Positions 17,996-26,304 of a stretch of DNA of 64,000 bases are shown here, piece by piece. The stretch's first letter is position 1. Every line of letters starts with the position of its first letter. The position numbers and the translations under genes were made by a program. Under the pieces are notes generated by a model, which ran no database searches, had not been told where the DNA came from, and worked only from the letters and a program-made list of their open reading frames with translations. The stretch is from assembly GCF_024171885.1 (NCBI RefSeq), contig NZ_JAMTCP010000013.1, positions 1-64,000 of the forward strand, given 5' to 3'. Source of the stretch: Streptoalloteichus tenebrarius. Its GTDB lineage: Bacteria > Actinomycetota > Actinomycetes > Mycobacteriales > Pseudonocardiaceae.

Positions 17996-19382
17996 CGGGT
18001 TCTCCGTGTTCTCCGTCGGGGTCGGCCTGCCGCGTGGGCAGCAGGGGAGGGAGGCGTCGCAGGCGGCTGCTGGAGGTCACCACGACCGCCAGCGCGGCCA
18101 GGCCCGCGGCCAGCGCGAGCAGGGCGGCGGCCGGGCCGGCGCGGTCGAGCAGCAGGCCGGCCGCGGGTGGGCCGAGCGGGGTGGCGGCCGTGCCGACGAG
18201 CGCGGCGGCGGCCTGCGCCCTGCCCCGGAGCGCGTCGGGGGTGCGCAGCAGGCGCAGGGACCCGAGCACGGCGCCGGCGACCGGGCTCACCCCGCTGCTG
18301 ACGGTGAGGGCGGCGGCCAGGACGGTCAGCACCGGCGCGCTGGCGGACAGCGCCAGCAGGGTCGCGGGGACCCAGCAGGTGGCGAGCACCGCCGACCACG
18401 GCGACAGGACGTGGCCGACGCCGGTGGCCAGCGCCGAGCCGAGCAGCGCGCCCGCCCCGACCGTGGCGTAGACGAGTCCGATCGACAGCCCCGAGGTGTG
18501 GTGCCGGACGCCGACGGCCACCACGACCAGGGGGACCGCGCTGAACACGGCGTTCTGCGCGGCGTGCACGAGGGTGGTCTGGCGCAGGAACCCGTCCCGC
18601 CACAGGAACGCCAGCCCGGCGAACAGCCCGGAGCCCTCCTCGCGGTGGGGGGCGGGCAGCGGGGTGTCGATCGCGAGCACGCACAGCGCCGCGACGAGCG
18701 AGCCGGCCGCGGCCACCGCGAACGGCAGGGCGGGGGCCAGTTCGAACAGGGCCCCGCCCAGCGGCGGGCCGGCCAGCGCGGCCCCGGCCAGCCGGGCGTG
18801 GTGGGCGGACAGCGCCCTCGGCAGGCTCGGGCCGGGGACGAGGCGCGGCAGGGCCGCCATCTCGGCGGCGCCCAGCGTGGCGCGCAGCGCGGCGTCGACC
18901 CCGGCGGTGAGGAGCACGAGCGGCAGGGAGTGCTCGTCCGCCCGCACGGCCAGGGCGAGCAGGCCGGTGGCGACCGCGCTCCCGCACGCGCACACCGTGA
19001 TCACCGTCCGCCGGTCGTGCCGGTCGGTGAGCCGGCCTCCCGGCAGGGCCGCCGCGGCCGCGGCGGCCAGCACGCAGCAGCCGACCAGGCCGGCCTCCGC
19101 CGCGGAGCCGCCGGTGGCGAGCACGAGCAGGGGCAGCGCGACGGCCGCCGCGAGCGAGCCGACCGCGGTGGTGCTCGCGGCCAGCCACAGCAGCCGGAAG
19201 TCGCGGTTGGCCAGGAGTCGGGACGGGGGTGGCACGGGCCTCCCTCGGGACGCCGGGGCGGGCGGGGACGACGCGCGGGGCGTCGTCGGACCCGCGGGGT
19301 GGGTGCCGGCCGGCGGGCGCGTGGGCGCCGACAGGGACCGGTTCGACAGTTGCCCTGCCCGCCGGCCGACCGGATCAGTCAC
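17988..19382 (-). CDS. MFS exporter of the first lanthipeptide operon
   Basis: 464 residues, 12 predicted membrane helices, MFS_3/enterobactin-exporter-like. After a Pro/Ala-rich N-terminus come SRLLANRDFRLLWLAASTTA, the A-motif region PGGRLTDRHDRRTVITV, LFAGLAFLWRDGFLRQTTL and a hydrophobic C-terminal half. It lies immediately after the precursor gene: its GTG start (19380-19382) is one base past the precursor stop codon, and its 3' end overlaps the peptidase start. That placement implies export of the modified peptide, replacing the ABC transporter seen in many class III clusters. A start further inside cannot be excluded, since the N-terminal ~45 residues are unconserved in appearance. Confidence 0.83.
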   Translation of the reverse strand: MTDPVGRRAGQLSNRSLSAPTRPPAGTHPAGPTTPRASSPPAPASRGRPVPPPSRLLANRDFRLLWLAASTTAVGSLAAAVALPLLVLATGGSAAEAGLVGCCVLAAAAAAALPGGRLTDRHDRRTVITVCACGSAVATGLLALAVRADEHSLPLVLLTAGVDAALRATLGAAEMAALPRLVPGPSLPRALSAHHARLAGAALAGPPLGGALFELAPALPFAVAAAGSLVAALCVLAIDTPLPAPHREEGSGLFAGLAFLWRDGFLRQTTLVHAAQNAVFSAVPLVVVAVGVRHHTSGLSIGLVYATVGAGALLGSALATGVGHVLSPWSAVLATCWVPATLLALSASAPVLTVLAAALTVSSGVSPVAGAVLGSLRLLRTPDALRGRAQAAAALVGTAATPLGPPAAGLLLDRAGPAAALLALAAGLAALAVVVTSSSRLRRLPPLLPTRQADPDGEHGEPGA

Positions 19383-19383
19383 C

Positions 19384-19488
19384 TCACGGGCACGGGAGCC
19401 CGTGGAGGGGCGTGCTCAGCACGTCGCTCGGGTTCGGCGCGGGGCCGTGCCTGGGCTCCAGCTCCTGGAGCTCCAGGATCGTGGTCAT
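19384..19488 (-). CDS. Class III lanthipeptide precursor peptide
   Basis: A 34-residue peptide, MTTILELQELEPRHGPAPNP followed by SDVLSTPLHGLPCP. The ILELQELE segment is the amphipathic leader motif recognised by class III synthetases (consensus close to ILDLQ). It sits between lanKC and an exporter and has a textbook ribosome site (AGGAGGTGA) just before the ATG at 19486-19488. The likely core begins after Asn19-Pro20, a good site for the adjacent prolyl oligopeptidase. Modifiable residues are Ser21, Ser25, Thr26 and one Cys33. The spacing Ser21-x3-Ser25-x7-Cys33 does not fit the usual labionin motif Ser-x2-Ser-x2-5-Cys, so simple lanthionine or an atypical ring is possible. Too short for standard gene callers. 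Confidence 0.88.
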   Translation of the reverse strand: MTTILELQELEPRHGPAPNPSDVLSTPLHGLPCP

Positions 19489-19652
19489 CTGGTCACCTCC
19501 TCTCGGGACGGGGGCGGGGGTCCACCGCACGGCCGGCGCGGCCTCCGGGGAGGGAGGAGTCCGGAGCGCGTCGTCCGTGGTGGTCTCGGGGCGCCGGGCC
19601 GGTGTGCTCCGGTGGCGCGGTGGGGAGCCCTGGCGCGCGGCGGCGGTGCGTG

Positions 19653-22376
19653 TCATCGCGCGCCGCTTCCGCACCGGGGCGCGGGGAGTCCGACCCAGTG
19701 GCCCCCGTTGGTTTCCGGCTCCGCGTCGAGCGGGTCGGTGCCGACGGGCAGGAACGGCAGGAAGCCGGGGCGGTTCTCGAAGACGGTGGCCAGGGCGAGG
19801 AGCACGCCGGCCGCGCCGGTCCCCAGGTCCGTCGAGAGCCGGAACAGTTGCTCGCCGGGGAAGGCGAGCCGGCCGCGGTGGAACTCCGCGTGCCAGGACA
19901 GGCGGCGCAGGTGGGCGCGGACCGCCGGGTTCGCCAGCGGGGGTTGGTCCCCGAGCACGGCGGCCGTGGCGAGCAGCCCGGCGTGGCCGGAGAACAACCC
20001 GGGGAAGGCCACCGACTGGACGCGGCAGGTGCGGCGGACGCGGTCCAGGGCGTGCGCGAACCGCTCGTCGTGCCGGTGGCGGAGGAACTCCCGCAGCACC
20101 AGGCCGATGCCGGCGGCCCCGGAGTGGAGGGAGGGCAGGGCGTCGCCGCCCTCGACGACGTGCAGGGCGCCGCCGGCTCCGACCCGGCAGCGCGCCAGGT
20201 CCGCCCGCAACGCGGTGGCCGCGAGGTCGAGGAACGCGGTGTCCAGCGTGTCGCGGTAGCAGTGCAGGAAGAACAGGGCGATGCCGGCCCCGCCGTGGGC
20301 CAGGCCCGCGCGTGGGGACGGGTCGCCGCGCTCGTCCGCTCCCACCATCTGGTCGGCGAGCTGGTCGGCGACCACCAGGGCGCTGCGGCGCAGCACGACG
20401 TCGTCGGTGGCGTGCCCGAAGTGCAGCAGGTTCAGGCCGATGCCGGCCAGTCCGCCGAAGAGCCCCCGCGCGGGGACCCCGCCGCTCATCAGCTCGACCG
20501 CCCTGTCCAGCACGGACAGCGCGGCGGCGCGCCGGCCGAGCTGGTCGAGGGTGAAGGCGACGCCGTGCAGCCCGGTGTAGAACCCGGGGCGCGGGGTGTC
20601 CCAGTCCTGGACGGCCCGCAGCAGCCAGTCGACGTGGTGCGGGTCGATGGGCGCGCCGGCGCTGGCGAGAGCGAGCAACACGCCGGCCGCTCCGTGGGCC
20701 AGGTTCACGCCTCCGGAGCGGAACTGTTCGACGTCGCCGGGAAAGAGGCGGTCCCTGCGCAGCGGGGTCGCGCTGGCGAGCACGCCGTGCGCGATCGACC
20801 GGAGCAGGACCGGCCAGTCGGAGGGGCCGGGGTCGGCCAGCGCCCGCCGCACCGCGCGCCGGGACTCGACCTCGACTGTCCTCAGTGGACGGTTTCGGCG
20901 CTGGCCCACCGCGGCCCCGGCCGTCCCGGCCGGCTCGGCCGGCTCGGGCGTCGCCGTGGCCCGCGTGGGGCGGAACTGCCGGCGCAGCTCGGTGAGGAGG
21001 GAGTCCGGCACCCCGAAGTCGTCGGCGAGGACGCCGAGGAAGAGTTCGGTCTTGTCGGGGTCGCGCACGCGCAGCACCGGCGCGAACGGCAGGAACATCC
21101 ACAGCGCCACGCAGGCCATGGCGTGGTCGTCGATCGCGACGCCCACGCGGTCGGGCGGCGCGGCGAAGCCGGGCGCGCCCAGCGCCGCGTTCCGGCGCGA
21201 GCACACCGGCATGGCCTGTTCCAGGTCCACCAGGGCGACCCGGCCGTCCGGCCGCACGATGACGTTGGAGGGGTGCAGGTCGCCCACGACCAGTCCGCGC
21301 CGGTGCACGACGTCGACCGCGGCGCGCAGCCGGTCGAGGACGTCGAGCGCCCACGCCGTGAACGCGGCCACCCGCTCCCGGGAGGGGTCCGGCAGCGAGA
21401 ACGGGTGGCGCGCCTCGACGCACCGGGTCAGGGGCTCGCCCTCGATGTGCTCCTCGACGAGGAAGTGGTGCTCCCAGCGGACGAAACCGCCGAGCACCGA
21501 GGGCACGACGTCCACATCGGACAGTCGTTCCAGCGCGGACCGCTCGCGGCGCAGCCGTTCCACGGCGTCGACGTCCTCGCCGTCGAGCCCGGCCAACGGG
21601 CGGGCCTCCTTGATCACGACCCGGCGCCCGCTCCTCGGGTCGACGGCGAGGTAGACGCCGCCGGCGTTGGAGAAGTGCAACGCCTCCCGCACCTGGTAGG
21701 GCAGGGTGACGCGGTCGGCGTCGCGGGCCGCGATCTGCTCGGCGAGCCGGGCGGGCACCTCCACCCACGACGGGACGCGGAACGCCACGCCGCGCGGGTC
21801 GGGCACCAGTCGCCCCGACGGGTCGGTCAGGGCGGGCACCAGCTCCCCGGTCTCGTCCATCCGGTGCCGACGGCGGAAGGCGCCGTAGCGGACGGACAGG
21901 GGGCCGGACCGCCACCGCAGGTCGCCGAGGACGTACGGGCCGGGTTGGCCGGACAGGGCCTCGCCGAGGGTGGTCAGCACGAGGTCCAGCTCGTCGACGC
22001 CGCCCGGGTAGAGCGTGCAGAACCTCCCGCTGGAGGCGCGGTCGGCGTGTTTCGAGTTGGCCAGGCGCACCGCGGCGACGCTGCGCAGGAACCTGAACGC
22101 CACCCGGTGTTCGACGCAGAAGTCCCGCACAACCGCGAGAACCTCGGCGCAATTCGTCACGTGCGCCGAGACGTGCACTTTCCACCCCTGGTCGGGAAGT
22201 CGCCGGCCGGGCGGGAGGAGGAACACCCACGTTCCCCGCTCCGCGCGGTCCCACCCGGCCGGCGGTTCCTGGTCCGCCAACGCGAACCGGCTGTCCGAGT
22301 CGTCCCACCACCGCACGCTGTCGTAGAAATTCTCGTCCGCCAGGCAGTGCAGCAGGTAGAACGCCGCGAGGTCCAT
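19653..22376 (-). CDS. Class III lanthipeptide synthetase LanKC (first copy)
   Basis: A 907-residue cytoplasmic three-domain enzyme. The N-terminal lyase-like region has DENFYDSVRWW, WKVHVSAHVTNCAEVL, FRFLRSVAAVRLANSKHADR and SSGRFCTLYP. The kinase domain has VVIKEARPLAGLD, the catalytic GLVVGDLHPSNVIV (near residue 365) and ALVDLEQAMPV in the DFG position. The C-terminal LanC-like domain has repeated Gly-rich turns (HGAAGVLLALASAGA, YTGLHGVAFTLDQL, HSGAAGIGLVLREF, DLGTGAAGVLLALA) but no CHG zinc motif, as expected for class III. It phosphorylates Ser/Thr with NTP, eliminates phosphate, and cyclises onto Cys. It is followed 164 nt later by its precursor gene. Start ATG 22374-22376. Confidence 0.94.
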   Translation of the reverse strand: MDLAAFYLLHCLADENFYDSVRWWDDSDSRFALADQEPPAGWDRAERGTWVFLLPPGRRLPDQGWKVHVSAHVTNCAEVLAVVRDFCVEHRVAFRFLRSVAAVRLANSKHADRASSGRFCTLYPGGVDELDLVLTTLGEALSGQPGPYVLGDLRWRSGPLSVRYGAFRRRHRMDETGELVPALTDPSGRLVPDPRGVAFRVPSWVEVPARLAEQIAARDADRVTLPYQVREALHFSNAGGVYLAVDPRSGRRVVIKEARPLAGLDGEDVDAVERLRRERSALERLSDVDVVPSVLGGFVRWEHHFLVEEHIEGEPLTRCVEARHPFSLPDPSRERVAAFTAWALDVLDRLRAAVDVVHRRGLVVGDLHPSNVIVRPDGRVALVDLEQAMPVCSRRNAALGAPGFAAPPDRVGVAIDDHAMACVALWMFLPFAPVLRVRDPDKTELFLGVLADDFGVPDSLLTELRRQFRPTRATATPEPAEPAGTAGAAVGQRRNRPLRTVEVESRRAVRRALADPGPSDWPVLLRSIAHGVLASATPLRRDRLFPGDVEQFRSGGVNLAHGAAGVLLALASAGAPIDPHHVDWLLRAVQDWDTPRPGFYTGLHGVAFTLDQLGRRAAALSVLDRAVELMSGGVPARGLFGGLAGIGLNLLHFGHATDDVVLRRSALVVADQLADQMVGADERGDPSPRAGLAHGGAGIALFFLHCYRDTLDTAFLDLAATALRADLARCRVGAGGALHVVEGGDALPSLHSGAAGIGLVLREFLRHRHDERFAHALDRVRRTCRVQSVAFPGLFSGHAGLLATAAVLGDQPPLANPAVRAHLRRLSWHAEFHRGRLAFPGEQLFRLSTDLGTGAAGVLLALATVFENRPGFLPFLPVGTDPLDAEPETNGGHWVGLPAPRCGSGAR

Positions 22377-22492
22377 CGAATGCGCTCCCGTTTCCGGCCG
22401 ATTTCGGTCGTCGCCGCCCCCGGGGAAAACGGTCTCCGAGCGCCTCGCGCCGGCACAGTCCCCGAATATGGAGACTTGAGCGCGTCACCCGG

Positions 22493-23167
22493 TCAGTCGA
22501 GCATTCGCTGCAACTGGGCCTGTCGGGCCAGCCTGGCGAGCTGCACCGGCCCGACCACCGCGAACTTCGTCCTGATCCGCCGGGCGTAGGTCTCCACCGT
22601 GCCCACGGCCACGCCCATCCTGCGCGCGGCCTGGGCGTGGGTGAGCCCGTCGGCCAGGTGGCGCAGCAGCTCGGCCTCCCTGGGGGCCAGCCGGGGCGCC
22701 CCGGTGCTCGGCGCGGAGTGCCGCAACAGCTCCGCCACGGGTCCGCCCAGGTAGGGCTGGCCGTCGGCGACCCGGCGGACCGCGTCGCGCACCGCCTGCT
22801 CCGGGGCGTCGGTGGTCAGGTACCCGTCCGCGCCGGCGTCGAGCAGGGCCAGGGTCGCCGCCATCAGCACGGAGCTGCACAGCAGCAGGACACGGCTGCG
22901 CCCCGCCAGGTCGTTGGCCAGGGTGAGCAGGCCCAGGTCGCGCCGGGAGTGGACGCCGAGCACGAGCACGTCGAAGCCCGCCACCTCGTCCACCCGGGAA
23001 ACACCGGAGAAGCACCGGACCGTGCGGATCTCGGGGGCGACGGAGAGCATGGCCGGGATTCCTCTGCGGACGACGGCTCTGCCGTCCACCACCGCGACGG
23101 TGATTCGGCGGTGCCGTTCCCGGCCCGCCGTCCCCGCCGCGTTCGCGAACTCGTGCGTGACTGACAT
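22493..23167 (-). CDS. NarL/FixJ-type regulator with degenerate receiver
   Basis: 224 residues. The C-terminal LuxR HTH is clear: LAPREAELLRHLADGLTHAQ then RRMGVAVGTVETYARRIRTK. The receiver-like N-terminus (ITVAVVDGRAVVRRGIPAML) lacks the usual paired acidic residues. Where the phospho-acceptor Asp belongs (DVVLxDI in relatives) it reads DVLVLGVHS, so the Asp is replaced by Gly. Phosphorylation by a kinase is therefore unlikely, and no kinase is adjacent. ATG 23165-23167 has a proper ribosome site (GGGAGC); GTG 23173 is too close to it. Located 116 nt upstream of lanKC on the same strand, it is likely the pathway regulator of the first lanthipeptide operon, perhaps ligand-gated. Confidence 0.87.
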   Translation of the reverse strand: MSVTHEFANAAGTAGRERHRRITVAVVDGRAVVRRGIPAMLSVAPEIRTVRCFSGVSRVDEVAGFDVLVLGVHSRRDLGLLTLANDLAGRSRVLLLCSSVLMAATLALLDAGADGYLTTDAPEQAVRDAVRRVADGQPYLGGPVAELLRHSAPSTGAPRLAPREAELLRHLADGLTHAQAARRMGVAVGTVETYARRIRTKFAVVGPVQLARLARQAQLQRMLD

Positions 23168-23693
23168 TCTCACGCTCCCTCGTGGAAAAAGTTTGACCGC
23201 CCCGAACGGGGCTCGGTAAGCGTTTGCCCGACGATTCCGCGCAGCCCGGAGCCACCACCTCGTTGGTGAGCGCGAGGCGGACGTGAGAGTTTTTCGGATT
23301 GGTTCCCGAAACCTCCGTCGCCCCGATTGTTTTCCGTACCGACGCGGTTAGTTGACCTTGAACTGGTCAGTAGGGGGAGTCCTTCCCCTCATGTTCACTC
23401 GTTTGGGGCATCAAGTCCGGGGTGTCGGCCCGGTCTCCCGCGTCGGAGTGTCGCCCTCTCGCCGATCGGGGGACCGTCCACAGTGGTGTCGTGCGGAGGC
23501 CGATGTGCTGTGCGTGCTCAGGGCTTTCCCGCGCCGGAAGGGCGAGAAGAAGCGTCCCCGCCCCGGAGAGCGGAGGGTGGGCGGCCGTTTCTCCTTGACG
23601 TGGCAAGGAAAACGCCCATCGGCGGGAGCGCGACCGGAGAGGGACAGGGATTCCCTCGTCGCGCTCCCGCCGATCCGGCGGGGGGAGCGGGAA
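23168..23693. other. Gene-free interval upstream of the lanthipeptide operon
   Basis: No supportable coding sequence. The part near 23280-23360 is AT-richer (GAGAGTTTTTCGGATTGGTTC, TTGTTTTCCGTACC, GCGGTTAGTTGACCTTGAAC) and is the likely promoter zone for the minus-strand regulator-lanKC operon. I cannot place a start site confidently. Confidence 0.4.
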
Positions 23694-24530
23694 CTAGCCG
23701 TGCAGGTGGAGCTGGCGCAGGACCCTGGCCACCGGCGCGGCGGCCTCGTCCTTCTCGCAGCCCCACACCGTGAGCACGCTCGCCGTCGCCTGCGCCAGCT
23801 CCGCCGGCAGCCCCGCGGCGTCGAGCGCCCTCGCGACCTCGTCCATCTCCGGAGCCCACCGCCAGGCCCGCGCCGCGACGCTGGGCAGGTAGGCGCGGTC
23901 GGCCAACAGCCGCGTCGGCATCCGCTCGGCCTCGGCGAGCAGGGCGTCGGTGACCCCGTGTTGGTCGGCCAGCGCGTGGGCGACCGCCGCCAGCGTGCGG
24001 CTGGCCTTCTGGAACGACGCGAACGCCATCTTCAACGCGCTCGCCCTGCCCAGCTCGTCGCCCAGGCGCACCGGCTGCAACCGGGTCCCCGCCACCACCC
24101 GCGCGGTCGCCCTGGTGGCCAGGCGCGGCCCGGACAGGTACAGCCGCGCGGTGCTGGTCTCGCCGGGCGGCTGGCCGATGATCGAGGCGTCCACGGCGGT
24201 GGCCCCGCCGGACCCGGCGATCGCGGCGATCCGCCGGGCCCGTTCGGGGCTCACCGCGTTGGCGTCGACGTACACGCCGGTGTAGCCGAGCCAGGCCACC
24301 TCCCGCGCCACGTCCTCGGCGGCCACGGGGGGACAGATCGACAGCACGACGGCCGCCCTGTCCAACGCCGTCGGCAGGTCCGTGGTGACCAGCCCCAGCT
24401 CCTCCGCCCGCGCCCGCGTCCGCGCGCTGCGCCCCGCCGGGCAGCACAGCACGGTGTGCCCGTTCCGCCGGATCTCCGCGGCCACGGCGGAGCCCATCGC
24501 ACCGGGGTGCAGCAGCGCCACGGTCGTCAT
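23694..24530 (-). CDS. NAD(P)-dependent oxidoreductase, 6-phosphogluconate-dehydrogenase-like (DUF1932)
   Basis: 278 residues. An N-terminal Rossmann fold (MTTVALLHPGAMGSAVAAEI, GxGxMG-type with PGAMG) resembles hydroxyisobutyrate and 6-phosphogluconate dehydrogenases. The substrate loop VDANAVSPERARRIA corresponds to the family DxNAxSP motif, and VDASIIGQPP follows. The catalytic Lys region is SALKMAFASFQKAS. The C-terminal helical DUF1932 domain includes AWRWAPEMDEVARAL. Substrate unknown; the neighbours give no metabolic clue, and membership in the lanthipeptide operon is doubtful because about 500 bp separate it from the regulator. Start ATG 24528-24530. Confidence 0.82.
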   Translation of the reverse strand: MTTVALLHPGAMGSAVAAEIRRNGHTVLCCPAGRSARTRARAEELGLVTTDLPTALDRAAVVLSICPPVAAEDVAREVAWLGYTGVYVDANAVSPERARRIAAIAGSGGATAVDASIIGQPPGETSTARLYLSGPRLATRATARVVAGTRLQPVRLGDELGRASALKMAFASFQKASRTLAAVAHALADQHGVTDALLAEAERMPTRLLADRAYLPSVAARAWRWAPEMDEVARALDAAGLPAELAQATASVLTVWGCEKDEAAAPVARVLRQLHLHG

Positions 24531-24756
24531 CGAAGCTCACCCGCCGACGAGCCCCGCACCGTCCGCACCGCCCGTGACGGCCGCGCTCGGCGCGCGACGG
24601 GGACGGGCGGCCAGGACGGGGTCCAGGACCTGGTGCGGGGCGGCGGGCTGGCGGTGGACTTCACCTCGGGACCTCCCGGACGGCGGTGGGTGTCACGGCG
24701 GCGTCACAGCGGAACTACCCGGCGCGGGCGGGGTGTCAACGCCCGGCGGGGGGCTC

Positions 24757-26112
24757 TCACCCCGCACCGCCGGGCAGGGCGGGCGCCGTCGGCGCGCCGC
24801 AGAAGGTGAGGATCTGGTCGCGCAGGTCCAGCGCGAGGGCGCTCGTCTGGTAGTGCGGCCGCCGCAACGCGTTCGCGACCTGCCGCAACCGCCGGTGCAC
24901 GCTGTCGGTGCGTCGCCGACCGGACATCACCATGACCTCCTGCACCTGTTCGGCGGCGCCCTCCAGGTCGTGCCGGCCGAGCCGGGCGGCGGCCAGGTCG
25001 AGCCGGGCCAGGCACAGCTCGCCCAGACGGCGGTGCTCCGGCGGGTCCTCCTGGTACAGCGCCACCGCCTCGGCGGCCTGCTGTTCGGCGAGGACGAGAT
25101 CCGCCTGCTCGCCGAGCCACAGCCGCGAGGTGGCCGAGTAGAAGGTCTGCTTGGCGACGGGGAAGGCCAGCATGCCTCCCGGATCGTCCTCGCCGCGCAC
25201 CTCGTTACGGGCCTGTTCGGCGCGGCGCAACGCGTCCTCCGCGGCCCTGCGGTCCCGCAGCCGCGCCTGGGCCCTGGCCTCGATCGCGGCCAGCCGCACC
25301 CGCGCGGTGCCGGCCTCCGGCAGGTAGCGCCAGCCGTCCACGGCCAGGTCGACCGCCATCCTCGGCCGCTCGTCCCAGTACGCCACCAGGCTCTGCGTCC
25401 CCCTGATCCACGCGCGCAGGGCGTTGTTGCCGGCCAGCTCCGCGCACAGGAACGCCGTGCGCGCCTGCGTCTCGGCCGCCGCCAGCCATCCCAGGTCGAA
25501 CGACGCGTTGGCCAGGACCCCGCAGAGCACCCCGGCCACCAGGTACAGCTCCCGGGTCTGCCGAGGGTGCTGCCGTCCCTCCAACAGCTCGAAGATGCGG
25601 TTGCGCAGCTCGCGCAGCTCCACGAACACCGGGTACACCGGCCGCGTCGGGTAGGTGGCGACGATCCGCGCCGCGTCGGCGCGGAACTGCTCCAACGTGT
25701 GCGGCCCGACGTTGGTCTGCTCCGCGAACTGCCCGAACCGGGCGGACTCCACCGCTGCCATGGCGATCTCCCTCTCCCACGACGCCGTCGTCGCTGTCTC
25801 CACACCCCCCTCGGCGGCGACGGAGGACGTGGCCTCGGGACCGCCGGGGACGGGGTCGGGTTGCGGGGGGCCGAAGAGCACCTCCGCCGGCTCGCCGAAC
25901 ATGTGCTCCAGGACCCGGCACGTCGCCGGGTGGGGTAAGCCGCCGAGCCGGCCGGAGAACCACCGGCTGGCGTGCCGCTCGGACACGGCGAGCGGGCGGC
26001 CGACCCGTTGCGAGGCCGCGTGGAACTCGGCGCAGAACTCCTGGGTGGTCAGCCGGCGTTGGCGGACGAGCTGTTCGACGCGCGTGCGGGGGACGGGGTG
26101 GGTGCCACGCAT
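24757..26112 (-). CDS. HTH/TPR-type transcriptional regulator (NsdA-like)
   Basis: 451 residues. The N-terminal XRE-like helix-turn-helix has LTTQEFCAEFHAASQRVGRP then SERHASRWFSGRLGGLPHP, CRVLEHMFGEPAEVLFG. The remaining ~350 residues are helical, TPR-like repeats (FELLEGRQHPRQTRELYLVA, FDLGWLAAAETQARTAFLCA, ARLDLAAARLGRHDLEGAAE). This architecture is common among Streptomyces and Pseudonocardiaceae regulators of secondary metabolism and differentiation. ATG 26110-26112 follows GGGGGTGGCGAC; the upstream in-frame extension is not supported. It is divergent from the GT9-like gene, with periodic GATGTCC direct repeats between them that may be its operator. Its position between two lanthipeptide clusters suggests a role in one of them. 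Confidence 0.83.
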   Translation of the reverse strand: MRGTHPVPRTRVEQLVRQRRLTTQEFCAEFHAASQRVGRPLAVSERHASRWFSGRLGGLPHPATCRVLEHMFGEPAEVLFGPPQPDPVPGGPEATSSVAAEGGVETATTASWEREIAMAAVESARFGQFAEQTNVGPHTLEQFRADAARIVATYPTRPVYPVFVELRELRNRIFELLEGRQHPRQTRELYLVAGVLCGVLANASFDLGWLAAAETQARTAFLCAELAGNNALRAWIRGTQSLVAYWDERPRMAVDLAVDGWRYLPEAGTARVRLAAIEARAQARLRDRRAAEDALRRAEQARNEVRGEDDPGGMLAFPVAKQTFYSATSRLWLGEQADLVLAEQQAAEAVALYQEDPPEHRRLGELCLARLDLAAARLGRHDLEGAAEQVQEVMVMSGRRRTDSVHRRLRQVANALRRPHYQTSALALDLRDQILTFCGAPTAPALPGGAG

Positions 26113-26200
26113 GTCGCCACCCCCTTGTGGCAGGCTCCGGACGTCGGGGACACCCTCCACCCTAGGAAGTGAACGGGGTGTTCCCGGCGCGCGAACGCCA

Positions 26201-26250
26201 GATGTCCCCCGTGTGTCCGGCAGATGTCCCCCTTGGTCGGTGCGATGTCC
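26201..26250. promoter_or_regulatory. Three phased GATGTCC direct repeats in a divergent promoter
   Basis: GATGTCC occurs at 26201-26207, 26223-26229 and 26244-26250, spaced 22 and 21 bp, about two helical turns each. The first two share the longer CAGATGTCCCCC. They lie between the HTH/TPR regulator (start 26112, minus) and the GT9-like gene (start about 26305, plus). Confidence 0.6.
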
Positions 26251-26304
26251 GGGTGATCACCCGCACAGTTCAGGCGGCGACCGAGGGTGACGGAGGTGGG
26301 CGCG

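Noticed and set aside
18006-22589. Plus-strand open frame of 1527 codons opposite the first lanthipeptide operon
   Set aside because: No family motifs and Gln/Gly/Arg-rich composition; the minus strand carries LanKC, precursor and exporter with clear ribosome sites.
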